Of a stretch of DNA of 64,000 nucleotides, positions 36,220 through 44,062 are shown one piece after another (positions within the stretch are counted from its first letter, which is position 1; each line of letters starts with the position of its first letter). The notes under the pieces are model-generated. The model was not told the DNA's origin and did no database searches. It was given only the letters and a program-made list of their open reading frames with translations. The translations under genes and the position numbers were made by a program. This stretch comes from Blastopirellula sediminis (GTDB taxonomy: Bacteria > Planctomycetota > Planctomycetia > Pirellulales > Pirellulaceae). Where the stretch lies: contig NZ_JAJKFT010000002.1 in NCBI RefSeq assembly GCF_020966755.1, positions 434,001-498,000 on the forward strand. The letters are read 5' to 3'.

Positions 36220-37227
36220 TTAGAATTCGCCGACCACTTCGCCGTCATCGCGGACCGCAATCCGGTTGACCAAAGCTGGATCGATGGTCGCGGCGATGAA
36301 ACGAGCGCTGGCGTCCGCCAGCACGAACTGCGCGCCGCCGCTATGATGCGAACCGAACGCGTTGCTGTTGGTGCCGTTGATGATGTACTCTTTACTGGTC
36401 GAACCGCTGGCGATGACTCCGCGGAAGGTTTGAATCGTCGCGACGTTGCTACGGACGCCGGCCGACGAAGCGCCGTTGGCTGTGATGCCGATCCAGACGG
36501 CGCCACGATAGTCGATCAACGAGCCGGAGCTGTTGGTCGTTCCGTTCGGACCGTAGGGGACCTCGCCGACCATGACCGTGTTGGTGGTGCCGTCCGTAAT
36601 ATCGCGGAAGCGAACTTTGCTGTTGGGCGAGAAAACGCCATTGCCGCCATCGACGCAACTGCCCGCGTAGTAGGAGCAATTCGGGAGCGTCGAGCTGTAG
36701 CTCGCTTGCGTGTTGCGATCGCCGAAGACCCCTTTGTAGGTCGAAAGGCCATGCGCCGGCACGGTCGACGAACTGGGAAGCGACTCGTTCAGGTCGCCGC
36801 CCGGGGTGCTCGGACAACGATAGGCGCTGATCGGCGACTGCGAATAGGTGAGAATGCTCGCGTCATCCGAGGCCGGACGCGTGTTAGGGCTGAGCCCGTC
36901 GAACCGGTTGTTCTCTTCGATTTGGGGCAGAATCATCGCTCCCCAACCCCAGCCTGGACCATTGAAGGCCGAAACGCTCGAGTCGTCATTGTGACGATAG
37001 TATCCGGCCGGAAACGACCCATGAATGTCGTGGTAGTTGTGCAGGGCCAAGCCCATCTGCTTCAGGTTGTTGCGGCACTGCATCCGTCGGGCCGCTTCGC
37101 GGGCTTGTTGTACCGCCGGCAAGAGGAGAGCGATCAACACGCCGATGATGGCGATCACGACCAGCAGTTCGACCAGCGTAAACCCGCGACGAGCGGCAGC
37201 GGTCTGCGAGAGATTTCGCGAAGTCAT
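36220..37227 (-). CDS. DUF1559 protein with prepilin-type N-terminus
   Basis: A 335-residue member of a family hugely expanded in Planctomycetes. ATG 37227 follows AAGGGGAAACG and gives MTSRNLSQTAAARRGFTLVE. The prepilin cleavage site is RRG|FTLVELL, followed by a hydrophobic helix (VVIAIIGVLIALLLPAVQQA) and the conserved AREAARRMQCRNNLKQMGLA. The rest is the DUF1559 head: LHNYHDIHGSFPAGY near the start and, near the end, SHHSGGAQFVLADASARFIA, the conserved H-x-GG-x-x-x-x-x-x-DG-like segment (here D-A in place of DG). The protein is presumably processed by a prepilin peptidase and assembled in a type II secretion-like or pilus-like structure; function unproven. Confidence 0.95.
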   Translation of the reverse strand: MTSRNLSQTAAARRGFTLVELLVVIAIIGVLIALLLPAVQQAREAARRMQCRNNLKQMGLALHNYHDIHGSFPAGYYRHNDDSSVSAFNGPGWGWGAMILPQIEENNRFDGLSPNTRPASDDASILTYSQSPISAYRCPSTPGGDLNESLPSSSTVPAHGLSTYKGVFGDRNTQASYSSTLPNCSYYAGSCVDGGNGVFSPNSKVRFRDITDGTTNTVMVGEVPYGPNGTTNSSGSLIDYRGAVWIGITANGASSAGVRSNVATIQTFRGVIASGSTSKEYIINGTNSNAFGSHHSGGAQFVLADASARFIAATIDPALVNRIAVRDDGEVVGEF

Positions 37228-37600
37228 CGTTTCCCCTTTTTCCGCATTCGATAAATGGATGGATAAAAAACAAAAAAAGGTCCCAAGCGTCACGGTTTGC
37301 TTGCCTGGCAGAGATTAAGTTACGTTCACATTCCGGCCGCTCCTATGGTCGTTCACGCAAAATGATTAACCAATTTTGCAAGGCCGGCTCAGTTTTTTAT
37401 TTCATCGAGGTCGTCCGCACATTTCTTGGGCGCCAGAGGAACGGCACACGTCAATTCAGTCCGCAGTAGTCGGAACGAAACGATAAAATTCGAAGCCGAC
37501 GCAGAGTGTAGAAATGCTTGAAAACCAAGCATTTGTCTATCGAGCGCACGTAAAAAAGAGAGTCGTCTGCGCAATACGATCACTTCGCGCGGACTACAAA
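37228..37600. other. Intergenic region, no gene seen
   Basis: 373 bases between the DUF1559 gene and the end of the AraC-type regulator, both on the minus strand. A 64-codon open frame inside (37389-37583, minus) has no signal, motif or start context. The part near 37260-37280 is an A-rich tract (T-rich in the transcript leader of DUF1559). Confidence 0.5.
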
Positions 37601-38794
37601 TTAAGAATGCGAAGCGCTGACCGGGTCGTAGTTGCGGCGATATTCGCCGGGGGTCATTCCGGTCATCCGTTTGAAGAAGCGAAGGGTGGCGTTCTCGCAG
37701 CTAAAGCCGGATCTCGCGCTGATTTCCGCCAATGAAAGATTCGTCTGGCGCAGATAGTCTTTCAGCACCAACAGCCGCGCATGGCGGATCTCTTCGGCCG
37801 GCGTTCGGTTGAGCGCCTTGCGAAAGCGGTCTTCCAGCGAACGCCGCGAGACGTCCAGGTACCGCGTCAGATCCGAGACGTTAATCGCCGTGTCCGAATT
37901 CCGTTTGATGAACGCTACGGCGTCTTGAACCATCGCATCGGCCGCAAAAATCGTATCGGTCGACGGCTTTTCGATGATTCCTTCCGGAGCGATGCAGATC
38001 GGTTCTTCCCGCGGCGTTCCCCCGGCAATCAGCCGGCGAAGTTCGCGAGCCGCCTCGTATCCGACCAGTTCCGGACGTTGCTGGATATACGAAATTGGCA
38101 TCGGCGAAAGCTGCGAAATGAGCGGATCATGCTCGACGGCCAGCACGGCGACGTCGTTCGGGACATTGATTCCTTCGGCAGAGCAAGTCAGCATCACTTC
38201 CCGGGCGACCAGCGTCGAAAAGGCGACGATTCCGATCGGTTTCGGCAGCGCCCGGACCCATTCGACCAGGCGAGCCCGTTGATAATCGTAGTCGGACGAA
38301 GGGGAGGCCGGATCCGGCGAAAAGGCAGAGACCGAAAAGCCGGCCTGGTTCACCACCCGCTCGACCGCCGGCAGCACCGGGTCGCGATAGTTGAAACAGA
38401 GGGGCGGACCGATGTAGCCAAAATGCTGAAATCCCCGCTCCACAAAAAAATTACCCGCCAATTGACCGCATCCCTGGGGATCAGCGATCACCTTGGGAAA
38501 GCGATTGGAATGTGCGCTGTGCCACGAAACATTGACAGTGGGGAGTTTGTGACACTCGAGCGACTCCTGGACGCGCTCGTCGGAAATCCGCGCAATGATC
38601 CCTTCTCCCTTCCAGTCGGACGGCATCAGCGCCTGCGTCTTCATGCCGCGGGGATTCAGCCAGAAGTCCCAGCCGCCGTGCTCGGCTGCAAACCGTGAAA
38701 TCCCTTCGAGAATCGAGCGACTCCAGTGACTTTCGTTCAAAACCAAGAGCGCGATGCGGAGTCGATCAGGGTATACCGAGAGTCGTTGGATCAT
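37601..38794 (-). CDS. XylR-type AraC-family transcriptional regulator
   Basis: A 397-residue regulator combining a LacI/periplasmic-binding-like sensor with an AraC-type DNA-binding domain, the architecture of E. coli XylR, which is frequent in Planctomycetes. Residues ~10-275 are the sensor: RIALLVLNESHWSRSILEGI, FGYIGPPLCFNYRD and DVAVLAVEHDPLISQLSPMP. The last ~105 residues hold two helix-turn-helix units: TAINVSDLTRYLDVSRRSLE and LSLAEISARSGFSCENATLR, ending in FFKRMTGMTPGEYRR. The ligand is probably a sugar or sugar acid, from family knowledge only. No sugar operon adjoins it directly, so the targets are unknown. Confidence 0.92.
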   Translation of the reverse strand: MIQRLSVYPDRLRIALLVLNESHWSRSILEGISRFAAEHGGWDFWLNPRGMKTQALMPSDWKGEGIIARISDERVQESLECHKLPTVNVSWHSAHSNRFPKVIADPQGCGQLAGNFFVERGFQHFGYIGPPLCFNYRDPVLPAVERVVNQAGFSVSAFSPDPASPSSDYDYQRARLVEWVRALPKPIGIVAFSTLVAREVMLTCSAEGINVPNDVAVLAVEHDPLISQLSPMPISYIQQRPELVGYEAARELRRLIAGGTPREEPICIAPEGIIEKPSTDTIFAADAMVQDAVAFIKRNSDTAINVSDLTRYLDVSRRSLEDRFRKALNRTPAEEIRHARLLVLKDYLRQTNLSLAEISARSGFSCENATLRFFKRMTGMTPGEYRRNYDPVSASHS

Positions 38795-39177
38795 GCGGAG
38801 TAATTCTTACTCGGTTGAAAATTTGGCCCGTGGGGAACTGGTGAGAGCGGCTGAAAGCTTCCTCCTCCGCCCGAGGATCCAGCCTGCCGTTCCAATCATC
38901 GCCTTAGAATAGCAATTCCCGGACCGAAAATGGGTGCGGGTTTCGCCACTAGCCGTTTTTCATGGGTGATGATTCCTTCACACATCGAGTTTCGATTTCG
39001 CCATCTGGCCGGAAAAAACGAACATTTTTCTGCGCATAAAATCATTGTGACGATTTCCGCCAAAGCGATACTTCATAAAAAGCAGGCGAGCCTGCACAGA
39101 ATAAGTGCAGTCGCCTCATTGCCATTACCCACCGATGCGTCTGAACGCTTCCCCCAAACGAACTTCTGGGAACCAAC
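38795..39177. other. Divergent intergenic region with leader hairpin, no gene seen
   Basis: 383 bases between the AraC-type regulator (minus) and the secreted Ntn hydrolase (plus). It contains AT-rich runs around 39010-39080 and a strong hairpin at 39084-39116 described separately. No coding frame is convincing. Confidence 0.5.
39084..39116 (+). promoter_or_regulatory. Strong hairpin in the leader of the Ntn hydrolase gene
   Basis: AGGCGA (39084-39089) pairs with TCGCCT (39111-39116), and CTGCAC (39092-39097) pairs with GTGCAG (39105-39110) around the loop AGAATAA, with a GC bulge at 39090-39091. A competing five-pair stem GCAGG-CGAG-CCTGC (39082-39095) is mutually exclusive. It ends 61 bases before the ATG. 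No T-run follows, so it is not a simple terminator; it may be a leader control element or a protein-binding site. Confidence 0.45.
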
Positions 39178-40482
39178 ATGGATCGACGAACCTGCGCCCA
39201 TCCCACATCGATTCTCCTTGGTTTGTTGGCGATGTCGGCAAGCTTGTTGAGCGGCGTCGAAAGCCGAGCTTGCACGACGGCCGTCATCAGCGGCAAAGCG
39301 ACCATCGACGGTCGGCCGATTCTTTGGAAGAACCGCGACACGACTTCGTCGATTCATAACGAAGTCGCGCTGTTCGAAGAGGGCAAGTACAAAGCGATCG
39401 GCATCGTCAACGCCGGCAATCGGGGCGCGATCTGGATGGGGATGAACGAAGCCGGCTTCTGCATCGAGAACTCGGTCAGCCGAGATCTTTCGGTGCAAGG
39501 GGAAGGGAAGGGGCCCGGCAACGGCGGCTTGATGAAAAAAGCGCTGCAAACCTGCGCCACCGTCGAAGACTTCGTCAAATTGCTCGAAGAAACGAATCAA
39601 TCAGGGCGCAGCACCGTCGCCAACTTCGGCGTGATCGACGCTTCCGGCGGCGCAGCGCTCTTTGAAACCGGCCCGAAATCGTACAAGAAGTTCGACGCCA
39701 ACGATCCCGAAATCGCGCCGAACGGCTACGTCGTTCGCTCCAACTTCTCAACGACTGGACGGAATCTCGACGCGAATCCGACGCCGGAAGAATTAGGCGA
39801 AATCTACTCGGCCGAGCGTTACCTGCGAGCTTGCTCGCTGATGAAGATCGAAGATGGCTCAAAGCTCTCGGTGGAACATGTCGTTCGTCGTTGCACGCGC
39901 GACATGGCGGCGATTGATGGTCCCCATCCCGGCACCGTCAATTCGCCGGAAGGGAAGCTTCCGGAAACGATCGCCACGACCAATACCATCAGCCGGACGA
40001 CCACCGTTTCGGCCGCCGTCTTCCAAGGCGTGCTGCCTGGCGAAGACGCCTCGCTGACCACGATGTGGGCGATCCTGGGAGACCCCAAGTTTTCGATCGC
40101 CGTTCCTTGCTGGGTCGCCGGCGGAGTCGCCGACGAGTTGGAAGACAAGCGGGGCGGAGAGTTGGGAGAGATTGCGATCTCGCTTCGCGACTGGAACCTG
40201 ACCCCGGACAAAGATGGCGTTTTCACCCACGCCCTGCCGGGAATCTGGAATGACCTGTGGGCGACCGAAGACGCGCTGCTGGCCGAGACGAAAAAAGTGA
40301 AAGAGTCGTGGGCCAAACGCAAGATCGCGCCGGCTGTCGTCGCTCGCTATCACGCAAATAGCGCCAAGCGGGCGATGAAGGCGATGGAAAAAGAATTTGT
40401 TGAGACGAAAGAGGCCGCGCTCGCGGTTCCGCAGCCTGCAGTTCCGGCGTTCGCTCCGGAAGCGACGTCGACCAATCCGTAG
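39178..40482 (+). CDS. Secreted C45-type Ntn hydrolase / acyltransferase-like protein
   Basis: A 434-residue exported protein. After the signal (ILLGLLAMSASLLSGVESRA) the mature chain would begin at Cys32 in CTTAVISGKATIDGRPILWK, followed by NRDT. A Cys at the new N-terminus followed by GRPILWKNRD is the pattern of N-terminal-nucleophile hydrolases of the choloylglycine/C45 class, which cut or transfer amide-linked acyl groups. Downstream motifs are IWMGMNEAGFCIENS, ANFGVIDASGGAALFETGP and YVVRSNFS, all usual. Signal cleavage rather than autoproteolysis may expose the Cys here, which is inference. The next gene, 58 bases on, encodes another secreted enzyme-like protein and may be co-transcribed. 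The substrate is unknown. Confidence 0.8.
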   Translation: MDRRTCAHPTSILLGLLAMSASLLSGVESRACTTAVISGKATIDGRPILWKNRDTTSSIHNEVALFEEGKYKAIGIVNAGNRGAIWMGMNEAGFCIENSVSRDLSVQGEGKGPGNGGLMKKALQTCATVEDFVKLLEETNQSGRSTVANFGVIDASGGAALFETGPKSYKKFDANDPEIAPNGYVVRSNFSTTGRNLDANPTPEELGEIYSAERYLRACSLMKIEDGSKLSVEHVVRRCTRDMAAIDGPHPGTVNSPEGKLPETIATTNTISRTTTVSAAVFQGVLPGEDASLTTMWAILGDPKFSIAVPCWVAGGVADELEDKRGGELGEIAISLRDWNLTPDKDGVFTHALPGIWNDLWATEDALLAETKKVKESWAKRKIAPAVVARYHANSAKRAMKAMEKEFVETKEAALAVPQPAVPAFAPEATSTNP

Positions 40483-40540
40483 TGACGTTTCGCGCGGAAC
40501 CTTCGACTTCCCTTCGATTCTCTCAGGATAAAAATACGCT

Positions 40541-41344
40541 ATGACCTCTCGCTTCCTCCAGATCGTTTCGCTTCGCCTGATTGTTGGCTTGACCCTGTCG
40601 CTGGCGGCGGCGCCAGCCATCGCTTTGGCGGAAAAAGACGCCAGCGAATCTTCGAGCGAACTGATTCGCGTCGCGATCTACAGCCACTCGGTTCCTGACG
40701 GTCCCACCTCAGGACCGACCAATCTGCAGCGTTTCCTTTCGTCCGAGAATGGCTTCCAAGCGGTCGTCGTCTCGCCTGAGGATATTCGCGGCGGCGTCCT
40801 GAAAGACTTCGACGTCTTGGTCATGCCCGGCGGATCGGCCAGTCTGCAGGCCAAGAAGCTGGAAGAGAGCGGCTGCGAAAACGTGAAAAACTTCGTTCGC
40901 GAAGGAGGGGGCTATGTCGGCATCTGTGCCGGCGCCTATCTCGCTTCGGCCCAGTATTCGTGGTCGCTGGGGATTGTGAACGCCAAAGTTTGGGATCGTT
41001 CCCACTGGGCTCGCGGTACCGGCGAAGTTTCGCTTTGCCTCACTCCGGCCGGCTGCGACGTGTTGCAGTCGAAGAATGCGAACCTCGACGTTTATTACGG
41101 TCAGGGCCCATTGCTCGTTCCGCACAATTCGCCGGAACTGCCGGGCTACGAAGTGCTGGCGACCTACAAGACCGAAATCGCGGAGAAGGGGGCTCCAGCG
41201 GGGGCGATGGTTGGAACGCACGCGATTATCCGTACGATGTATGAAGATGGTCGCGTTATTTGCTTCAGCCCGCACCCGGAAAAATCGGGCGGTCCCAACT
41301 CCATCATGATGGAAGGGATTCGCTGGGCCGGATCGGGGCGCTAA
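40541..41344 (+). CDS. Secreted BPL-N / class I amidotransferase-like protein
   Basis: A 267-residue protein with signal peptide (LIVGLTLSLAAAPAIALA) and a flavodoxin-like amidotransferase fold related to the N-terminal domain of eukaryotic biotin-protein ligase. VAIYSHSVPDGPTSGPTNLQ opens the fold; FDVLVMPGGSASLQAKKL is followed by the nucleophile elbow GGGYVGICAGAYLAS with Cys in the GxCAG position; the His in VICFSPHPEKSGGPNS matches the catalytic His-Pro-Glu of class I glutamine amidotransferases. Cys, His and Glu are thus all present. A secreted version suggests hydrolysis of an amide rather than ammonia transfer, which is inference. It follows the Ntn hydrolase closely in the same direction. 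Confidence 0.82.
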   Translation: MTSRFLQIVSLRLIVGLTLSLAAAPAIALAEKDASESSSELIRVAIYSHSVPDGPTSGPTNLQRFLSSENGFQAVVVSPEDIRGGVLKDFDVLVMPGGSASLQAKKLEESGCENVKNFVREGGGYVGICAGAYLASAQYSWSLGIVNAKVWDRSHWARGTGEVSLCLTPAGCDVLQSKNANLDVYYGQGPLLVPHNSPELPGYEVLATYKTEIAEKGAPAGAMVGTHAIIRTMYEDGRVICFSPHPEKSGGPNSIMMEGIRWAGSGR

Positions 41345-41462
41345 TCACGCCGCGAAGTTAGGCGGAACCTGGAATTCGCGTTTTCGTCATCGAGGATCAG
41401 TCGTTTTGTTTCGTTCTCGTCACGCTCCGTTGCCGTTGCTTGCAAGTCAAAAGCTGGCGAGC

Positions 41463-42104
41463 ATGCCGTCTCTCTGCACGGCGCGGCATGCAATCGAGTA
41501 CCACTATCCGTGGTCGATTGACGACTTGTTCGATTCGCCCGGCAAACGATTGCCGCTGATCGGATATGGGAGCCTGATGAATTTGGCCTCGGCGCGACGC
41601 TCGCTCAACGCACAATGTTTGGCTTCGGCCAAGCCGGTGATCGTGCTCGGCGCTCGGCGCGTCTACGAATATGTGATGAGTCCGAAAGGACGCGGCGTCT
41701 ACGGCGACTCCGTCGCGCACGACCAATTCGGCGTTTTGAATGCACAGTCGACCGGCGATCGTTCCGATTGGTTCAACGGCGTGATGTTTCAGGTTGGCGC
41801 GGATGATATTCCGGCGCTTCTCTCGCGCGAATCGGCCTACGATTTGATGCCGGCGTGGACTCTCTCTTGGAATGAAGCCTCGCCGCAGCCGTATATCGCC
41901 TATTTCCTGTCGTGCCGCCGCACCTCATACGCGGGTCGACAGCTCATAGATTCGCAGATTCTGCCCCATCCGCATTATCATGCGATTTGCGAAGAAGGGT
42001 GCCAGGCGATTTCTAAAGACTTTCTGCACGCCTTCCGTACGACGACGTGGGTCCGTCAGTCGCGACTGATCGACGCCGCCGATTACCAATTGGAATCGGC
42101 TTAG
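41463..42104 (+). CDS. Gamma-glutamylcyclotransferase-like (GGCT-fold) protein
   Basis: About 213 residues from ATG 41463 (MPSLCTARHAIEY); an in-frame TTG at 41406 would extend it. The phosphate-loop-like signature of the GGCT/AIG2 fold is LPLIGYGSLMNLASARR, followed by KPVIVLGARRVYEYV, FNGVMFQVGADDIPALLSRE and SAYDLMPAW. The Glu in LLSRESAYD is at the position of the catalytic Glu of the family. Enzymes of this fold form 5-oxoproline from gamma-glutamyl peptides or amines; the specific substrate is unknown. No signal peptide. Neighbouring genes do not clarify the role. Confidence 0.75.
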   Translation: MPSLCTARHAIEYHYPWSIDDLFDSPGKRLPLIGYGSLMNLASARRSLNAQCLASAKPVIVLGARRVYEYVMSPKGRGVYGDSVAHDQFGVLNAQSTGDRSDWFNGVMFQVGADDIPALLSRESAYDLMPAWTLSWNEASPQPYIAYFLSCRRTSYAGRQLIDSQILPHPHYHAICEEGCQAISKDFLHAFRTTTWVRQSRLIDAADYQLESA

Positions 42105-42141
42105 GCGTCGTCGCTTTTTCAATCGTCGCTCGCCAAGTCGG

Positions 42142-42627
42142 TTACTTGGCGAACAGATTCCCCAGGTCGCGAAATCCTTTGATTTCGATCGCATTCCCTG
42201 ACGGATCGAAGAAGAACATCGTTCCTTGTTCGCCCGGTTGGCCGGCAAAGCGGATGTAGGGAGCGATCACAAACTCGATGCCGAGCGACTTCAAGCGTTC
42301 GGCAAGTTCCGCCCAAGTTTCTAGGTCAAGTACGACGCCAAAGTGCGGAACAGGAACGCCATGTCCGTCGACTTCGTTATAGGCCGGCGTATCTTTTTTG
42401 TTCTTGTTCACGTGGCAGACGAACTGATGACCGAAGAAGTCGAAGTCGACCCAGGTCTCGGCGCTTCGTCCTTCCGGACACCCCAACAGCTCACCATAAA
42501 ACTGACGTGCTGAGGCCAAGTCATGCACTTGAACCGCCAGGTGAAAGGGGCGAAGCGGCTTGTCGGCTTGCGCGGTAACGGCGCCCGCTGAAACTTGCGT
42601 CACATCATCTGCTGAAGAATTCGGCAT
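42142..42627 (-). CDS. VOC-family (glyoxalase/bleomycin resistance fold) protein
   Basis: A 161-residue protein from ATG 42627 ([11 protein letters not shown]). The vicinal-oxygen-chelate fold is visible as paired beta-alpha-beta-beta-beta units: [19 protein letters not shown] with the first metal-ligand His, then [11 protein letters not shown]; second unit [20 protein letters not shown] and [17 protein letters not shown] with the final Glu ligand. His and Glu metal positions are retained, so an enzyme is likely. These proteins include glyoxalases, dioxygenases and thiol transferases; the one here is most like the uncharacterised bacterial subgroup. It converges on the GGCT-like gene. Confidence 0.85.
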   Translation of the reverse strand: MPNSSADDVTQVSAGAVTAQADKPLRPFHLAVQVHDLASARQFYGELLGCPEGRSAETWVDFDFFGHQFVCHVNKNKKDTPAYNEVDGHGVPVPHFGVVLDLETWAELAERLKSLGIEFVIAPYIRFAGQPGEQGTMFFFDPSGNAIEIKGFRDLGNLFAK

Positions 42628-43085
42628 CGGTGGTTTCTGTGTGGGGTAAATGTTGATTTTTCGCAACCAAGCGAGAGTATCCAAAAGAAAACGCAAGAAT
42701 CATACCGGCAGATGCTCTATCTAGGCGAAATTACGCATGGAAAACGCCGGATGTTTGCGTAGGTCGGACGCAGCTTAAAACGCGCAGGTTCGTGGTCGGA
42801 TTCGGGCGCCAAATGAGATTTTTCCAGCAAACTCCCTGAAGATTGTTACGGATGTTCCCTTGGTGCAGATTGGTCGGCCACCGCCGCAAGCGTTCTCCGT
42901 CTCATCGCGATTTGTCGCTCCCGCCGCAGGCGGGCGTTTTCTGGCAAATTTGATCTGAAGCGACAAAATTGCTAGTTAGGCGAAACTATGTTTTACTTAA
43001 CGTAAGCGTCACCCACAGCCGGAGGAGGATGCCGGTTTCTTGGTCGCAGGACTGCGGCGATTCCCCCTCATTATGGATTGCACCC
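42628..43085. other. Divergent intergenic region, no gene seen
   Basis: 458 bases between the VOC gene (minus) and the SnoaL-like gene (plus). It is AT-richer near 42640-42740. A short hairpin, CCCGCC-GCA-GGCGGG, at 42920-42934 is followed by CGTTTT and could be a weak terminator or attenuator on the plus strand. If the SnoaL-like gene starts upstream of GTG 43086, part of this stretch is coding. Confidence 0.45.
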
Positions 43086-44024
43086 GTGACTACTCTCTTT
43101 ACAGCGACGCGAGCCGCGTTGCTCGCCGCCCTCTTGTTGCCGATGACCGTATTCGGCGCCGAAGGGGATGCGAAAGAAGCCCCGGTCGCTCAAACCGACC
43201 AAAACGAAGACCTCTCTGCGATTCGCGAACAGTCGAAAGCGTTCGTGACCGCCTTTAATGCCGGCGACGCCGCGGCCGTCGCCGCGATGTGGACCGAGCA
43301 TGGTCAGTATGTCGACGACTCGGGCCGCAGCTACATCGGGCGCAAAGCGATCGAAGCGGCGTATGCCGATCACTTTAAACAGCACCCGGGGATGAAAATC
43401 GACCTGAAGATCGATTCGCTTCACTTGCTGAGTGACGAAGCGGCGCTCGAAGAAGGGCGGACGCTCGTCACCCCGGTCTCCGACGGCGACCCAGGTTTTA
43501 ACGCCTACTCGGCGATTCATGTGAAGATTGACGGCAAGTGGCAGATGGCGTCAGTTCGCGATCGTTGGGTCGCGATGCCTTCGGCCCATCGCAACATCGC
43601 TGACCTCGAGTGGCTGATCGGCAAATGGTCTGCGGAAGAGTTTGGCGTGCAAATCGATTCCGAATGCCGCTGGATCGCCAACAAGAGCTTCGTGGAACGG
43701 AGTTACACGACGACGAGCCCCGGCGGAGCGAAAGCTTCCGGCGTTCAGCTGATCGGTTGGAATCCAATTCAAGGACGGATTCAATCGTGGAACTTCAGCC
43801 CGGACGGAGGTCATGCCGTCGGCTTGTGGACTCCGATCAAAAACGGCTTTGTCGCCGAAATGCGCGGCGTGACCGGCGGCGGACTGCCGACCGAATCGGT
43901 CAACACGCTGACCAAACTGGACGACAACGCGTACGTCTGGCAATCGACCGGTCGTTCGATCGGCGGTACGCCTCTTCCCGATACCGGCGAAGTGGTGATC
44001 AAGCGTCAAACCTCGCAGCCGTAA
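43086..44024 (+). CDS. Secreted SnoaL-like (DUF4440) protein, probable GTG start
   Basis: About 312 residues from GTG 43086, chosen because it leads straight into a signal peptide (TATRAALLAALLLPMTVFGA); in-frame ATG 43029 is an alternative. Residues ~35-160 form a SnoaL/NTF2-like cone: IREQSKAFVTAFNAGDAAAV, AAMWTEHGQYVDDSGRSYIG and YSAIHVKIDGKWQMASVRD. The second half (about 170-310) starts with LEWLIGKWSAEEFGVQID and resembles a lipocalin-like DUF1579 barrel (GWNPIQGRIQSWNFSPDGG). No catalytic assignment is possible. It begins a run of four secreted proteins in one direction with short gaps. Confidence 0.8.
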   Translation: MTTLFTATRAALLAALLLPMTVFGAEGDAKEAPVAQTDQNEDLSAIREQSKAFVTAFNAGDAAAVAAMWTEHGQYVDDSGRSYIGRKAIEAAYADHFKQHPGMKIDLKIDSLHLLSDEAALEEGRTLVTPVSDGDPGFNAYSAIHVKIDGKWQMASVRDRWVAMPSAHRNIADLEWLIGKWSAEEFGVQIDSECRWIANKSFVERSYTTTSPGGAKASGVQLIGWNPIQGRIQSWNFSPDGGHAVGLWTPIKNGFVAEMRGVTGGGLPTESVNTLTKLDDNAYVWQSTGRSIGGTPLPDTGEVVIKRQTSQP

Positions 44025-44062
44025 TTCTCCTCCCCAATTCAAACGCATAACGGATATTAGCC

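Noticed and set aside
37389-37583. Possible 64-residue protein on the minus strand
   Set aside because: No signal, motif or start context; most likely chance in an AT-richer gap.
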